This document shows positions 17,754 to 26,314 of a DNA stretch of 64,000 bases, piece after piece; position 1 is the first letter of the stretch; every line of letters starts with the position of its first letter. Made by a program: the position numbers and the translations under genes. The DNA comes from JBDHWI01 sp964590135 (GTDB taxonomy: Bacteria > Chloroflexota > Anaerolineae > J036 > Brachytrichaceae), in NCBI GenBank assembly GCA_964590135.1, contig CAZPVX010000009.1, positions 1-64,000 of the forward strand. Reading direction: 5' to 3'. The notes beneath the pieces are model-generated. The model saw only the letters and a program-made list of their open reading frames with translations. It searched no databases and was not told the DNA's origin.

Positions 17754-18059
17754 ATGGATGAATACGTTTTTGCTGCAAAGACGAGTGAGGTGCAGGAAGG
17801 CAAGCTCACCGCGCTGGTGATCGATGACGTGCCGGTGGCTTTGACGCTGCTGAATGGGCAGGTGCGCGCGTTTGGTGATGTGTGCACACACGATGGCGGC
17901 CCGCTGGCCGAAGGACATATCGCCGGCAAATGCGTGGTGTGCCCGCGCCACGGCGCCACCTTCGATCTGTTCACCGGCAAGCCGACCCTTCCAGCTGTGA
18001 TACCCATTCCGATCTACGAAACCATCATTGATGGCGACGAGATCAAGATCAAATTGTGA
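17754..18059 (+). CDS. Rieske [2Fe-2S] ferredoxin
   Basis: A 101-residue stand-alone Rieske protein. The cluster ligands are in CTHDGGPL (Cys and His) and CPRHGATFD (Cys and His), spaced as in small Rieske ferredoxins of dioxygenase systems (NirD/BphF type). It would carry electrons in the cytoplasm; the partner oxygenase or reductase is not in the window. The frame is open further upstream, but the ATG at 17754 follows a TATAAT box and starts the recognisable fold. It is followed by a hairpin and the FMN riboswitch. Confidence 0.9.
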   Translation: MDEYVFAAKTSEVQEGKLTALVIDDVPVALTLLNGQVRAFGDVCTHDGGPLAEGHIAGKCVVCPRHGATFDLFTGKPTLPAVIPIPIYETIIDGDEIKIKL

Positions 18060-18061
18060 CG

Positions 18062-18087
18062 CAGGAGTTTTGAAGTCAAAATTCCTG
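18062..18087 (+). terminator. hairpin after Rieske gene
   Basis: An almost perfect 12-bp inverted repeat, CAGGAGTTTTGA and TCAAAATTCCTG, with one G-U wobble and a 2-nt centre, begins 2 nt after the Rieske stop. There is no U-tract. It may mark the 3' end of the Rieske transcript ahead of the riboswitch. Confidence 0.4.
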
Positions 18088-18098
18088 ATTGAATACAG

Positions 18099-18215
18099 GC
18101 CTTCGGGGCAGGGTGAAATTCCCGATCGGTGGTACAGCCCACGAGCGCGTTGAGAGGCGCGCAGGATCCGGCGCAACTCCGGAGCCGACAGTCACAGTCT
18201 GGATGTAAAGAAGGC
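18099..18215 (+). promoter_or_regulatory. FMN riboswitch (RFN element)
   Basis: The aptamer consensus is very clear: TTCGGGGCAGGGTGAAATTC, then CGGTGGTACAGCCCACGAGC, GGATCCGGCG, CTCCGGAGCCGACAGT and GGATGTAAAGAAGG. The closing P1 stem pairs GCCTTC (18099-18104) with GAAGGC (18210-18215). It senses FMN and should switch off the downstream transporter when FMN is plentiful. Its position before a three-gene ABC operon identifies that operon as riboflavin uptake. Confidence 0.96.
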
Positions 18216-18228
18216 GGCGAATATAACC

Positions 18229-18309
18229 AAACCTGACGACCGCAAGGCTTGTCGGGTTTGCGTGGTCGCGCATGAACAGCCCCGAGAGCCTTTGGCGCAA
18301 GGGGCTGTT
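18229..18309 (+). promoter_or_regulatory. riboswitch expression platform, likely SD-sequestering
   Basis: Two hairpins follow the aptamer. The first pairs AAACCTGAC (18229-18237) with GTCGGGTTT (18251-18259). The second is a perfect 9-bp stem of AACAGCCCC (18275-18283) with GGGGCTGTT (18301-18309). The only plausible Shine-Dalgarno, AAGGGG at 18299-18304, lies in the second stem, 8 nt before ATG 18313. No U-tract follows either hairpin, so control of translation initiation is more likely than transcription termination. Confidence 0.6.
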
Positions 18310-18312
18310 GTC

Positions 18313-19134
18313 ATGTCTGCAATGAGCAAACCGAATGCGGCGCACAAGATGGCGCGCAACACGCCGGCGCCCAATTCTGCATCGCCGCTGCTGCGTCTCG
18401 CGCCGCTGCTCGGGGTGCTGGCTGTGCTGTTGCTCTGGCAACTGCTCTCATCGCGCTATCCACCTTTCATCCTGCCACCACCCCTGGCCGTCGCAAGCCG
18501 CGCAATAGAAAAACTGGCCGATGGCACCTTGCCGATGCACATCGCAGCCACATTGTCAGCCGCCATCCCCGGTCTGCTGTTCGGCACACTGACTGCCTTT
18601 GCGCTCGGCATCCCCATCGCCCACTCGCGCCTCGCCGACCGACTGCTGTCGCCATTTTTGGTGGCTTCGCAGGGTATCCCATTCATCGCGGTCGCGCCGC
18701 TGCTATTCATCTGGTTTGGCAGTGGTCTGGGGACGAAGATTCTGGTCTGCGCGCTGATCGTGTTCTTCCCGATCGCCATCAACGTGATCGCCGGCCTGCG
18801 CAGCGCGCCGGCAGTGCTGCGCGATTTGTTTCGCGCGCTGAACGCAACATCGCTGGAGACTTTTGTCAAGCTGGAATTGCCGGCGGCCCTGCCCTTCATC
18901 TTTGCCGGCCTGCGCGTAGGCGGCACGCTTGCCATGGTCGGCGCAATCACGGGTGAATTCCTCAGCGCTGATCGCGGGCTGGGGTTCATGATCAACCTGG
19001 GAAATGGGCTATATGACACCGCGCTCGTCATCGCCGGCGTCGTCACCATCGTGCTGATCACGCTGAGCCTCTACGGCCTCATTCGCCTGATCGAGCGCGC
19101 AATTGGCCTGGAGCGGTGGATGCCGCAACGATAG
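18313..19134 (+). CDS. ribX: riboflavin ABC transporter permease (RibX-like)
   Basis: A 273-residue BPD-type inner-membrane permease of the NMT1/TauC/SsuC class, with about six helices and the cytoplasmic EAA-like loop LFRALNATSLETFVKLELPAALPFIFAGLR that contacts the ATPase. The FMN riboswitch directly upstream, followed by an NMT1-like binding protein and an ATPase, matches the RibXY riboflavin importers known from Chloroflexi. A GTG at 18262 is in frame, but ATG 18313 has AAGGGG 8 nt upstream; ATG 18322 is an alternative. Confidence 0.88.
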   Translation: MSAMSKPNAAHKMARNTPAPNSASPLLRLAPLLGVLAVLLLWQLLSSRYPPFILPPPLAVASRAIEKLADGTLPMHIAATLSAAIPGLLFGTLTAFALGIPIAHSRLADRLLSPFLVASQGIPFIAVAPLLFIWFGSGLGTKILVCALIVFFPIAINVIAGLRSAPAVLRDLFRALNATSLETFVKLELPAALPFIFAGLRVGGTLAMVGAITGEFLSADRGLGFMINLGNGLYDTALVIAGVVTIVLITLSLYGLIRLIERAIGLERWMPQR

Positions 19135-19180
19135 CGATGCCCATTTACAAGGGCGCAGAGATATTCGACTGGGAGTCAAG

Positions 19181-20185
19181 ATGAAAACGTTTTTATTGAG
19201 TATGACAGGATCGCTGGCACTGCTGATGAGCGCATGCGCCGCGCCGCCGCCGGCCGCTGCGCCGAACACAAGCCCCGCGCCGGCAATGACGCATGTGCGC
19301 CTGCCGATGGGTTACATCCCCAATGTGCAGTACGCGCCGTACTACGTGGCCAAAGAAAAGGGCTACTTCGCCGCCGAGGGCATCGAGATCGAATTTGATT
19401 ACAAATTCGAGACTGACGGCGTAAAGCTGGTCGCGGCGAATGAATTGCCATTCAGCGTGGTCAGCGGCGAGCAGGTGGTGCTGGCGCGCGCGCAAGGTCT
19501 GCCGGTGAAATACATCGCGCAGTGGTTTCGCACTTTCCCCATTGCTGTATTCAGCGCGAAGGACAAGAACATCACGAAGCCGGCGGACCTGAAAGGCAAG
19601 ACAGTCGGCCTGCCCGGCTTCTTTGGCGCAAGCTACGTGGGCTGGGAAGCATTTGCCAATGCGAATGGCCTGAGCGGCGACGATGTGACGCTAAAAGAGA
19701 TCGGCTTCACGCAGGCGGCGGCGGTGCAGCAGGGCAAGGTCGATGCAGCCGTCGGCTACATCGTCAATGAGCCGATTGTGCTGGCGCAAAACGGTTTCCC
19801 CGTAAATGTGTTCAATGTGGGAGCACAGGTGGACATGGTGGCGAATGGCCTGCTGACCAACCAGACGGTGATCAAGGAGAAGCCGGCGCCCGCGCGAGGC
19901 ATGGTCAACGCGTTGCTCAAAGGCATCCGCGACACCATCGCCGACCCCGATGCAGCCATGCAGATCACGACCAGGTATGTTGAAGGTTTGAAGGCCGACG
20001 ACGCCACGCAGAAGAAGGTCTTGCTCGCCACGATCGACCTGATGAAGGGTGAGCCGCTCGGCCAATCTTCACCCACGGCATGGGAGAACACGCAAGCCAC
20101 GCTGCTCTCGATGGGTCAGATCAAAGAGAAGATGGATGTGAACACGTTCTTCACAAATGCGTTCGTGAAGCCGGTTGATCAGTGA
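19181..20185 (+). CDS. ribY: riboflavin-binding lipoprotein (RibY-like)
   Basis: A 334-residue substrate-binding protein of the NMT1/THI5 family. The signal peptide ends in the lipobox MSAC, so it is a lipid-anchored extracytoplasmic receptor. PMGYIPNVQYAPYYVAKEKG is the standard N-terminal ligand-cleft segment, and GFFGASYVGWEAF and AAVGYIVNEP follow. The specificity is assigned from the FMN riboswitch upstream, not from binding residues. ATG 19181 is preferred over an earlier in-frame ATG at 19103 because it gives the signal peptide; GGGAG lies upstream. The ATPase start overlaps its stop as GTGA. Confidence 0.87.
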   Translation: MKTFLLSMTGSLALLMSACAAPPPAAAPNTSPAPAMTHVRLPMGYIPNVQYAPYYVAKEKGYFAAEGIEIEFDYKFETDGVKLVAANELPFSVVSGEQVVLARAQGLPVKYIAQWFRTFPIAVFSAKDKNITKPADLKGKTVGLPGFFGASYVGWEAFANANGLSGDDVTLKEIGFTQAAAVQQGKVDAAVGYIVNEPIVLAQNGFPVNVFNVGAQVDMVANGLLTNQTVIKEKPAPARGMVNALLKGIRDTIADPDAAMQITTRYVEGLKADDATQKKVLLATIDLMKGEPLGQSSPTAWENTQATLLSMGQIKEKMDVNTFFTNAFVKPVDQ

Positions 20186-20979
20186 TTTGCATGCTGGCTG
20201 CAAATGAGGTCTCGCACACCTATGCCAACGGCGTGATGGCGCTGGATGGTATGACCCTGCGCATCGCGCAGGGTGAGCGCGTCGCGATCGTCGGCCCCAG
20301 CGGGTGCGGCAAAAGCACGCTGCTGCGCATATTCGCCGGCCTCATTGCGCCCAGCGCCGGCGGCGTGCTATTGGATGATGAACTCATCACCCGCCCCACC
20401 CGCCGCATCGGCATCATGTTTCAGGATGCCGCCTTGCTGCCATGGCGCACCGTGGCGAAGAATGTGCAGTTGCCGCTGGAGATTGGAATTCACGCTGTGG
20501 AGAGCGGAAATCAGAGAGGGGAAGAAAGCACAACTCAAACTTCCGATCTCCGATCTCCGATTTCCAGCCTCATCAGCCTTGTCGGCTTGAATGGCTTTGA
20601 ACACGCTTACCCGCGCGAGTTGAGCGGCGGCATGGCCCAGCGCGCGGCACTGGCGCGGGCGCTCATCACCCAGCCGCCGGCGCTCCTGCTCGATGAACCC
20701 TTCGGCGCGCTCGATGCCATGACCCGTGAAACTCTGACCACCTCGCTTGAAGTCATTGTCGGCGCCGCCGGCATCACCGCTGTCATGGTCACGCATAGCA
20801 TCGCTGAGGCAGTGTTTTTCGCCGATCGCGTGGTGGTGATGACGGCGCGGCCGGGCCGCGTGAAAACCATCATCGCGGTGAACTNNNNNNNNNNGCCGCG
20901 CCCGCGCAACTGGAAGATGGAGAGCAGCGCCACATTTGGCGCGGTCGTGGGTGATGTGCGCGAAGCCCTTGCTGAGTAG
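20182..20979 (+). CDS. ABC transporter ATPase of the riboflavin importer
   Basis: The nucleotide-binding subunit powering RibXY-type import. Walker A is GPSGCGKS (38-45), the Q-loop is Q81, the signature is LSGGM (147-151) and Walker B is ALLLDE (167-172), followed by the switch His in VMVTHS. Between the Q-loop and signature there is an unusual insert at about residues 103-128, rich in Ser/Glu/Thr and coded partly by a 7-nt tandem repeat. A run of 10 Ns interrupts the gene near residue 236; the frame remains open across it and the tail (PRPRNW...) is ABC-like. GTG 20182 overlaps the ribY stop. Confidence 0.88.
   Translation: MICMLAANEVSHTYANGVMALDGMTLRIAQGERVAIVGPSGCGKSTLLRIFAGLIAPSAGGVLLDDELITRPTRRIGIMFQDAALLPWRTVAKNVQLPLEIGIHAVESGNQRGEESTTQTSDLRSPISSLISLVGLNGFEHAYPRELSGGMAQRAALARALITQPPALLLDEPFGALDAMTRETLTTSLEVIVGAAGITAVMVTHSIAEAVFFADRVVVMTARPGRVKTIIAVNXXXXPRPRNWKMESSATFGAVVGDVREALAE
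20542..20569 (+). repeat. heptamer tandem array inside the ABC ATPase
   Basis: Four consecutive heptamers, TCCGATC, TCCGATC, TCCGATT and TCCAGCC. They code for residues 121-129 of the ATPase, in a surface insert that other ATPases of this class lack. Confidence 0.65.
20885..20894. other. assembly gap (10 N)
   Basis: Ten undetermined bases inside the ABC ATPase gene. The reading frame continues through them to a plausible C-terminus, so the true gap is probably 10 bases or differs from 10 by a multiple of three. Confidence 0.95.
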
Positions 20980-21002
20980 AGGCGAAAAGTTCCGCTACAA
21001 GT

Positions 21003-21836
21003 TCATCTGTCTTGCTTCTCGCGGGGACGAAAGATGCTGGGCAGGAAGGTCGAGGCGGCCTTTTGGATGGGCGGCTGCACCAGCGCGAGCAATGCGCTGA
21101 CAAGGTGATCTGGCTCGATGCGGCGGATGAGCCGGCCGCTATGCGCGATGCTGATCGATCCGCGCTCCTCGCTCACGATCACCGCGATGCAATCGGTGCC
21201 TTCCGTTACGCCGATGCCGGCGCGGTGCCGCAACCCAATGCGCGTGTCTTCAATCGTCGATGCGGTCAGCGGCAACACGCAGCCGGCAGCCGCGATGCGC
21301 CCATGCCGCACGATCACCCCGCCGTCATGCAGCGGCGTGTGCGGATCAAAGATGGTCAGCAGAATCTCGGGCGTCAATTCACCGTCCAGCTTCACGCCGG
21401 TGTCCACCAGGTCTTGCAGGCCGGTCTCGCGCTCGATGACGATGAGCGCGCCATGCCGACGGGCGGCCAAACGCTGCGCACCGTCGCTGATCTTGCGCAC
21501 CACATTTTCCATCTCGGTTTTGCGCGGCTGCACCAGCACTTCATTGAAGCGGCCCAACCGCTCCAGCGCGCGCCGCAACTCAGGCTGAAAGATCACCGGG
21601 ATGGCGACGAGCAGCGCCGGCATCGATGTGCGAAAGATCAATCCAAAGGTGGGTAACTGCGCCGAGCTTCCCAGCAGCAAGCTGATAATGCCCAGCACCA
21701 GCAAACCGCGCAGCAATGGCACTGCCTGCGTCGCTTTTACCAGCAACAACACGCCGAAAAACACCAGCGCCACCAGGGCGATGTCGATGATCGCCAGCCA
21801 GTCCAGGCGTTGGAGAAGCCAGAATAATTCGGTCAT
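21003..21836 (-). CDS. cdaA: diadenylate cyclase CdaA
   Basis: A membrane diadenylate cyclase that joins two ATP into the second messenger c-di-AMP. Three N-terminal helices (residues about 15-80) are followed by the DAC domain with its DGG (LHDGGVIV) and RHR (GLRHRAGIGVTE) active-site motifs. Length (277) is normal. In Firmicutes cdaA is followed by cdaR and glmM, but neither is here: the next gene on the left is the convergent ABC ATPase, and the gene to the right is a divergent membrane phosphatase-like gene. Start ATG 21836 has no obvious Shine-Dalgarno. Confidence 0.93.
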   Translation of the reverse strand: MTELFWLLQRLDWLAIIDIALVALVFFGVLLLVKATQAVPLLRGLLVLGIISLLLGSSAQLPTFGLIFRTSMPALLVAIPVIFQPELRRALERLGRFNEVLVQPRKTEMENVVRKISDGAQRLAARRHGALIVIERETGLQDLVDTGVKLDGELTPEILLTIFDPHTPLHDGGVIVRHGRIAAAGCVLPLTASTIEDTRIGLRHRAGIGVTEGTDCIAVIVSEERGSISIAHSGRLIRRIEPDHLVSALLALVQPPIQKAASTFLPSIFRPREKQDR

Positions 21837-21956
21837 GTTGGATGCAGCGAAGCAGGCCCTGCGCTGGTTGGCATGATAATGTGTCTGCGTGCTGTATCGG
21901 AATCGATTGTAGCGCAGCGACTCACTACTTTGCCATGCAGCCGCCCTTCATTTTGT

Positions 21957-23666
21957 ATGCGCCGCATCATTGGCTTGACACTCATCGCACTGCTCACCTT
22001 GCTGGCTGGATTTGCCGAGCAGGTCCGCGATGGTTTTTGGCAAAGCTATCAAACCTACACCACGCCCTTCGCCGGCCCGCTGCCCGCCGGCCCGCTGCGC
22101 CCGCCGCTCGCCCCGCGCGTGGTGCTGATGCTGGTGCGAGGCTTGCGACTGGATGCGTCAAATCAGATGCCGAGCTTGAACGCGCTGCGCCGGCGTGGCG
22201 CCGACATCATTATCGAATCGCCGCCACCCACCTATCGCCTGCCAGCGATGTTTGGCTGGATGTCCGGCGCCACGCCCGACACGCATGGCGTCACCACAAA
22301 CGACTCGCCACGCCTGGCAGTGCCGGACACGCTGTTCAAGTCGTTGCAAGCTGCCAGTCGCCCCGTCGCCATCGTCGGCTCCAGCCAACTCAACGAGTTG
22401 CTTGAGGGCACAGCGCAACGCACTGAAGTCACCGATGAAGACGACGCCGCGCTGGGCGACACACAGACAGTCAATTTCGCGCTGCAAGTGCTGCGCGATC
22501 CGCAGCAGCAGCCGGCCTTCATGCTGGTTGAATTCAATCTGATGGAAGCTGTGGCGCGCAAAGAGCCATCAGAATACGCCAGCGCCGCCGCCGCAACCGA
22601 CGTGCGGATCCAATCCATCGTCGATGTGCTCGACCTGGGCAACACCGCCGTCGTCGTGCTGTCGGATCGCGGGTCGAATGCAGCCGGCCATGACGGTGGC
22701 GATGAACCAGAGATCGCGCGCACACCGATGGTATTGGCTGGCGCCGGCGTGCTGACCAGCGTGCAGGCCATCGCACCGCAGAGCAGCATTGCCCCCACTC
22801 TCGCTGAACTCGCCGGCACGCCCATCCCCATGCATGTGGAAGGCGCGCCGATCTTCGCCGCGTTGCAGAGCGACGCCACGCTGCCAATGGCCTCAGCGCG
22901 ACAACTCACTACGTTCTATGAGCAATGGAGCGAAGTGGCACAACAGCCGCGCTTCGCCGCTGAATTGCTGGCGCAATACGAGGCGCAGTTGCGAGCCGGC
23001 GATTTGAGCGCCTACACGCGCTGGCAGGCTGCACTGCAATCGAAAGTGCAGCAAGCCATTGCCGCGCGGTTGGGTGAGGAGCGTCTCTCACGTCTGCCGT
23101 TTGTCGCCGGCGTGATGGTGATGTTGATCGCATTGAGCGCGCTGATGCTGGGCGACCGGCCGCTGCTGCCGCTGGTGGGGCTGGGGCTGTATGGCATCAT
23201 CGCATTGACTGGCTTTTTCGCGCTGCGCGGCCACAGCTTGTCGCTGACGATGTTTGTGGATGGCTGGCCGGCGGAATTTCTAACAGCGCACGAGCGGGAT
23301 GCTGCGCTGTGCATGGCGATTGCCGCCGGCGCGGTGGCGCTGCTCACGATCCAGCACGACGACATGCTGGATGCCATCGCCAGTGTCATGGCCACGCTTG
23401 GGTTGATCGCAATGGCAAACATTGCAGTCTTCGCATGGTTCTACTGGCAATGGGGCGATGCGTTCGTGTGGAAGTTGCCGGCAGCCTCGCACCTGGTCGG
23501 CGTGATGCTGGCGCTCACCAACCTCGGCGCATTCAGCCTGCCTGTGTCAACATCGCTGCCCGACGTTCCCATCGCGCTGCCGCTTGTGGTGTTCACCGCT
23601 GTTGTTTTTGCAGCAACAGGCGGGCTGCGAAGAAAGCACACCGGCTTCACAGATGAGTATCGATGA
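21957..23666 (+). CDS. membrane protein of the alkaline-phosphatase superfamily
   Basis: A 569-residue protein with one N-terminal membrane helix, an extracytoplasmic metalloenzyme-like domain and about 6 C-terminal helices. The catalytic region MFGWMSGATPDTHGVTTND and the metal site VVVLSDRGSNAAGHDGG resemble sulfatase/phosphopentomutase/phosphodiesterase members of the superfamily. Together with the membrane tail, this suggests action on phosphate- or sulfate-bearing lipids or glycans outside the cell. The exact reaction is unknown. The frame is open from 21873, but ATG 21957 begins the membrane anchor. It is divergent from cdaA. Confidence 0.65.
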   Translation: MRRIIGLTLIALLTLLAGFAEQVRDGFWQSYQTYTTPFAGPLPAGPLRPPLAPRVVLMLVRGLRLDASNQMPSLNALRRRGADIIIESPPPTYRLPAMFGWMSGATPDTHGVTTNDSPRLAVPDTLFKSLQAASRPVAIVGSSQLNELLEGTAQRTEVTDEDDAALGDTQTVNFALQVLRDPQQQPAFMLVEFNLMEAVARKEPSEYASAAAATDVRIQSIVDVLDLGNTAVVVLSDRGSNAAGHDGGDEPEIARTPMVLAGAGVLTSVQAIAPQSSIAPTLAELAGTPIPMHVEGAPIFAALQSDATLPMASARQLTTFYEQWSEVAQQPRFAAELLAQYEAQLRAGDLSAYTRWQAALQSKVQQAIAARLGEERLSRLPFVAGVMVMLIALSALMLGDRPLLPLVGLGLYGIIALTGFFALRGHSLSLTMFVDGWPAEFLTAHERDAALCMAIAAGAVALLTIQHDDMLDAIASVMATLGLIAMANIAVFAWFYWQWGDAFVWKLPAASHLVGVMLALTNLGAFSLPVSTSLPDVPIALPLVVFTAVVFAATGGLRRKHTGFTDEYR

Positions 23667-23668
23667 TT

Positions 23669-23701
23669 GCACATGCGCACACCTGTTGTATGCGCATGTG
23701 C
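23669..23701. terminator. hairpin between convergent genes
   Basis: A perfect 11-bp inverted repeat (GCACATGCGCA at 23669-23679 with TGCGCATGTGC at 23691-23701, 11-nt loop) fills the 47-bp space between two gene ends. There is no U-tract on either strand. It probably acts on both transcripts as a 3'-end hairpin. Confidence 0.5.
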
Positions 23702-23713
23702 GACGGTCACGGC

Positions 23714-24286
23714 TCAACTTCGCGCCGCTTTTGCCTGACGCACCACCTCGGCAATCTGCTCAAGGTGGCCATGCTCGTGGCTCATCCCACCTAGAAACTG
23801 AGCGATGCAGTTGCGTCCGCCGGCGCCGGGTCGCGGTTCATGGGTCACTTCGTAATGCGGCACATCCGGCCACACATCCAGCATGGCAAGCCGCATGCGC
23901 CGGCTCTCCTCCAGCCGCTCACGGCACTGCTGAATGGTGGTCACAGTCTGCCATGGCGTCTCGTAGCGCGAGCGTCCGTGATTTGGCACGCCGCGCGCCA
24001 TCTCTGCCGCCAGAAAGGCTGATTCTTCGCTCGACGCGGTGATGTGAACGATGAGATGGCCAAGACCCCACGCGATGTTCTTTTCTGCCTCAGTGGCTGC
24101 ATAGTCGTCTCTGGCTTTCGGGTCGACGGGCGTAAACACCACGTCGGCATCAGTGCAATCATCGATCAAGCCCTGCACGGTGTCGATGATCTCGCCGGTC
24201 AGCCGGCGCAGGTCATCCTTCGTCAACCCCTCCGCCAATGCCACAATCGTCGTCTTGCGCTCACGCACACTTTGGAAGTCCAACAT
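23714..24286 (-). CDS. DinB-like metal-binding protein
   Basis: A 190-residue four-helix-bundle protein of the DinB/YfiT superfamily. The likely metal ligands are the His in GLGHLIVHI and the paired His in MSHEHGHLEQI, the usual three-His pattern. Members are often thiol-dependent transferases or hydrolases using bacillithiol or mycothiol; the substrate here is unknown. A TTG at 24304 is in frame, but ATG 24286 is preferred. It is divergent from the GH127 gene and convergent with the membrane phosphatase-like gene. Confidence 0.75.
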   Translation of the reverse strand: MLDFQSVRERKTTIVALAEGLTKDDLRRLTGEIIDTVQGLIDDCTDADVVFTPVDPKARDDYAATEAEKNIAWGLGHLIVHITASSEESAFLAAEMARGVPNHGRSRYETPWQTVTTIQQCRERLEESRRMRLAMLDVWPDVPHYEVTHEPRPGAGGRNCIAQFLGGMSHEHGHLEQIAEVVRQAKAARS

Positions 24287-24330
24287 GATCGAGCTATGAT
24301 ACAAAATTGCTCAGGATTAGAAAGCAGCGC

Positions 24331-26265
24331 ATGCGCAAAAAATCAAACACAATCACACCGACATCATCAACAGCTGGCGCGCCGGCGTTCCGTGCCATCC
24401 CTCTGGGGCAGATCAAGCCGGCAGGCTGGCTGCGTGATCAACTCCGCCTGCAAGCGAGCGGGTTGAGCGGGCGCCTGGACGTGCTGTGGCCAGACGTCGG
24501 CCCGAACAATGCGTGGCTGGGCGGCACGGGTGACGACTGGGAGCGCGGACCGTATTACCTCGATGGCCTGCTGCCGCTGGCATGGACGCTTGGCGACAAG
24601 GCGCTCAAGGCCAAGGCGCAAAAATGGATCGATGCCATCCTCGCCAGCCAACGCGAAGATGGCGATTTCGGCCCCACCAGCAACACCGACTGGTGGCCGC
24701 GCATGATCGCCCTCAAGGCGATCATCCCGTATTTCGAGGCCACTGGCGATTCGCGCATTCTCCCCTTTCTCACGCGATATTTTCGTCACCAAATACGCGC
24801 CCTGCCCAGGCGACCCCTGCACGATTGGGCGCAAGCGCGCGGCGCGGAGAACATCTTGAGCGTGTTGTGGTTGCACGATCGCACCGGTGAGGCATGGCTG
24901 CTGCGGCTGGCAAGGCTGCTCTTGAGGCAGACGCTGGACTGGGAGACATATCTCACCAAGAAGCTGATCAAATCGCCGGCGACGACATTCAGCCATTTCA
25001 CCCACGTGGTGAATGTGGCGATGGCACTGAAGTACTTCGCAGTGCAATTCCTGCTCGACGGCAAACGCAGCCACCTGGATGCAGCGCGCAAGGCGCTCGT
25101 GAATCTCGACCGCTACCATGGCAACGCCATCGGCATGTTCAACGGCGATGAGTGGCTGGCCGGCGATTCGCCCAGTCAGGGTTTCGAGCTGTGCGCTGTG
25201 GTCGAGTTCATGTTCAGCCTGGAGCAACTCGTGCGCGTCTTCGGCGAGGCCGAATTCTCGGATCGGCTGGAGCGCATCGCATACAACGCCCTGCCGGCGC
25301 ACTTCGACGCGAAGATGACCGCGCACCAGTATCACCAGCAAGTCAACCAGGTGCTGTGCAACGTCGCCCCGCGCGAATGGACGATGGCCTTCGACGACGC
25401 GAACACATTTGGCCTCGCGCCCCACTTCGGCTGTTGCACCGCAAACTTCCATCAGGGCTGGCCAAAATTTATCGGCGCGCTGTGGATGCAATCGCCGGAC
25501 GGCGGTCTGGTGGCGACAGCCTACGCGCCAAATCGGTTGAAGACCACGCTTGGTGGCGTCGCCGTGACGGTGATGGAGCGAACCGACTATCCATTCAAGG
25601 CCGAAGTGCGCTTCGAGATCAACCCATCGCAACCTGTTCGCTTCCCGCTGCAGCTGCGCATCCCCAGCTGGTGCGATGCGCCGGAAGTTGCCTGCAACGG
25701 CAAGGCGCTGGACATCACGGCAGATGCCGCTGGCTTTGCGCGGCTGGAACGCACGTGGCGCGCAAAGGATGTCGTCACGCTGCGCCTGCCGCTAAAACTA
25801 CGCGCCATCCAGCGGCCAAACCGCGCCATCGCCCTCGCCGCCGGCCCACTCAATCTGGTCTTCTGGCCGGGTGAGATTTGGGAGCGCATCGCACACTCAC
25901 CCGGCTTTGGAGATTGGGAAGTGCGGCCCCGAAACAGTTGGTCATTCGCGCTGGCGATCGACCCAACGCAGTTGGATCGCTATGCGATTGAGAGCGCTGA
26001 AGTGCCGGCGTCACCCTTTTCCCTGAAAAATCCAATGGAAAATGGCATCGTGCCGCACGCGCCGCTGCGCGCTCGCGTGCCGTTGCGGCTGTTCACGGAT
26101 TGGGTGCTGGAGTCCAACTCCGCTGCACGACCGCCGGCCAGTCCGGTGCGCTCACGCCGGCCCATTCACATGATGCACTTCGTGCCATACGGCTGCACAC
26201 GCATTCGCGTGGCTGAACTGCCCGTGACTGCGCGGCGCGATGCATTTGTGCCGTCAGACGATTGA
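24331..26265 (+). CDS. GH127-family beta-L-arabinofuranosidase-like hydrolase
   Basis: A 644-residue glycoside hydrolase of family 127 (DUF1680). The (alpha/alpha)6 barrel region holds the diagnostic HFGCCTANFHQGWPKF segment with adjacent C368 and C369; in characterised GH127 enzymes such Cys residues bind zinc and one acts as nucleophile. No signal peptide is seen, so the enzyme is probably cytoplasmic and acts on imported arabino-oligosaccharides; some relatives have other specificities. Start ATG 24331 is chosen over TTG 24307. No transporter or arabinose genes are adjacent. Confidence 0.88.
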   Translation: MRKKSNTITPTSSTAGAPAFRAIPLGQIKPAGWLRDQLRLQASGLSGRLDVLWPDVGPNNAWLGGTGDDWERGPYYLDGLLPLAWTLGDKALKAKAQKWIDAILASQREDGDFGPTSNTDWWPRMIALKAIIPYFEATGDSRILPFLTRYFRHQIRALPRRPLHDWAQARGAENILSVLWLHDRTGEAWLLRLARLLLRQTLDWETYLTKKLIKSPATTFSHFTHVVNVAMALKYFAVQFLLDGKRSHLDAARKALVNLDRYHGNAIGMFNGDEWLAGDSPSQGFELCAVVEFMFSLEQLVRVFGEAEFSDRLERIAYNALPAHFDAKMTAHQYHQQVNQVLCNVAPREWTMAFDDANTFGLAPHFGCCTANFHQGWPKFIGALWMQSPDGGLVATAYAPNRLKTTLGGVAVTVMERTDYPFKAEVRFEINPSQPVRFPLQLRIPSWCDAPEVACNGKALDITADAAGFARLERTWRAKDVVTLRLPLKLRAIQRPNRAIALAAGPLNLVFWPGEIWERIAHSPGFGDWEVRPRNSWSFALAIDPTQLDRYAIESAEVPASPFSLKNPMENGIVPHAPLRARVPLRLFTDWVLESNSAARPPASPVRSRRPIHMMHFVPYGCTRIRVAELPVTARRDAFVPSDD

Positions 26266-26314
26266 TCTTGCAGCTATCTGGCAAGTCGGCCGGTGTCGTC
26301 AGGTGTCTTGTGTT

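Noticed and set aside
24367..25632. 421-residue minus-strand frame opposite the GH127 gene
   Set aside because: The GH127 protein has conserved motifs; the opposite frame has none.
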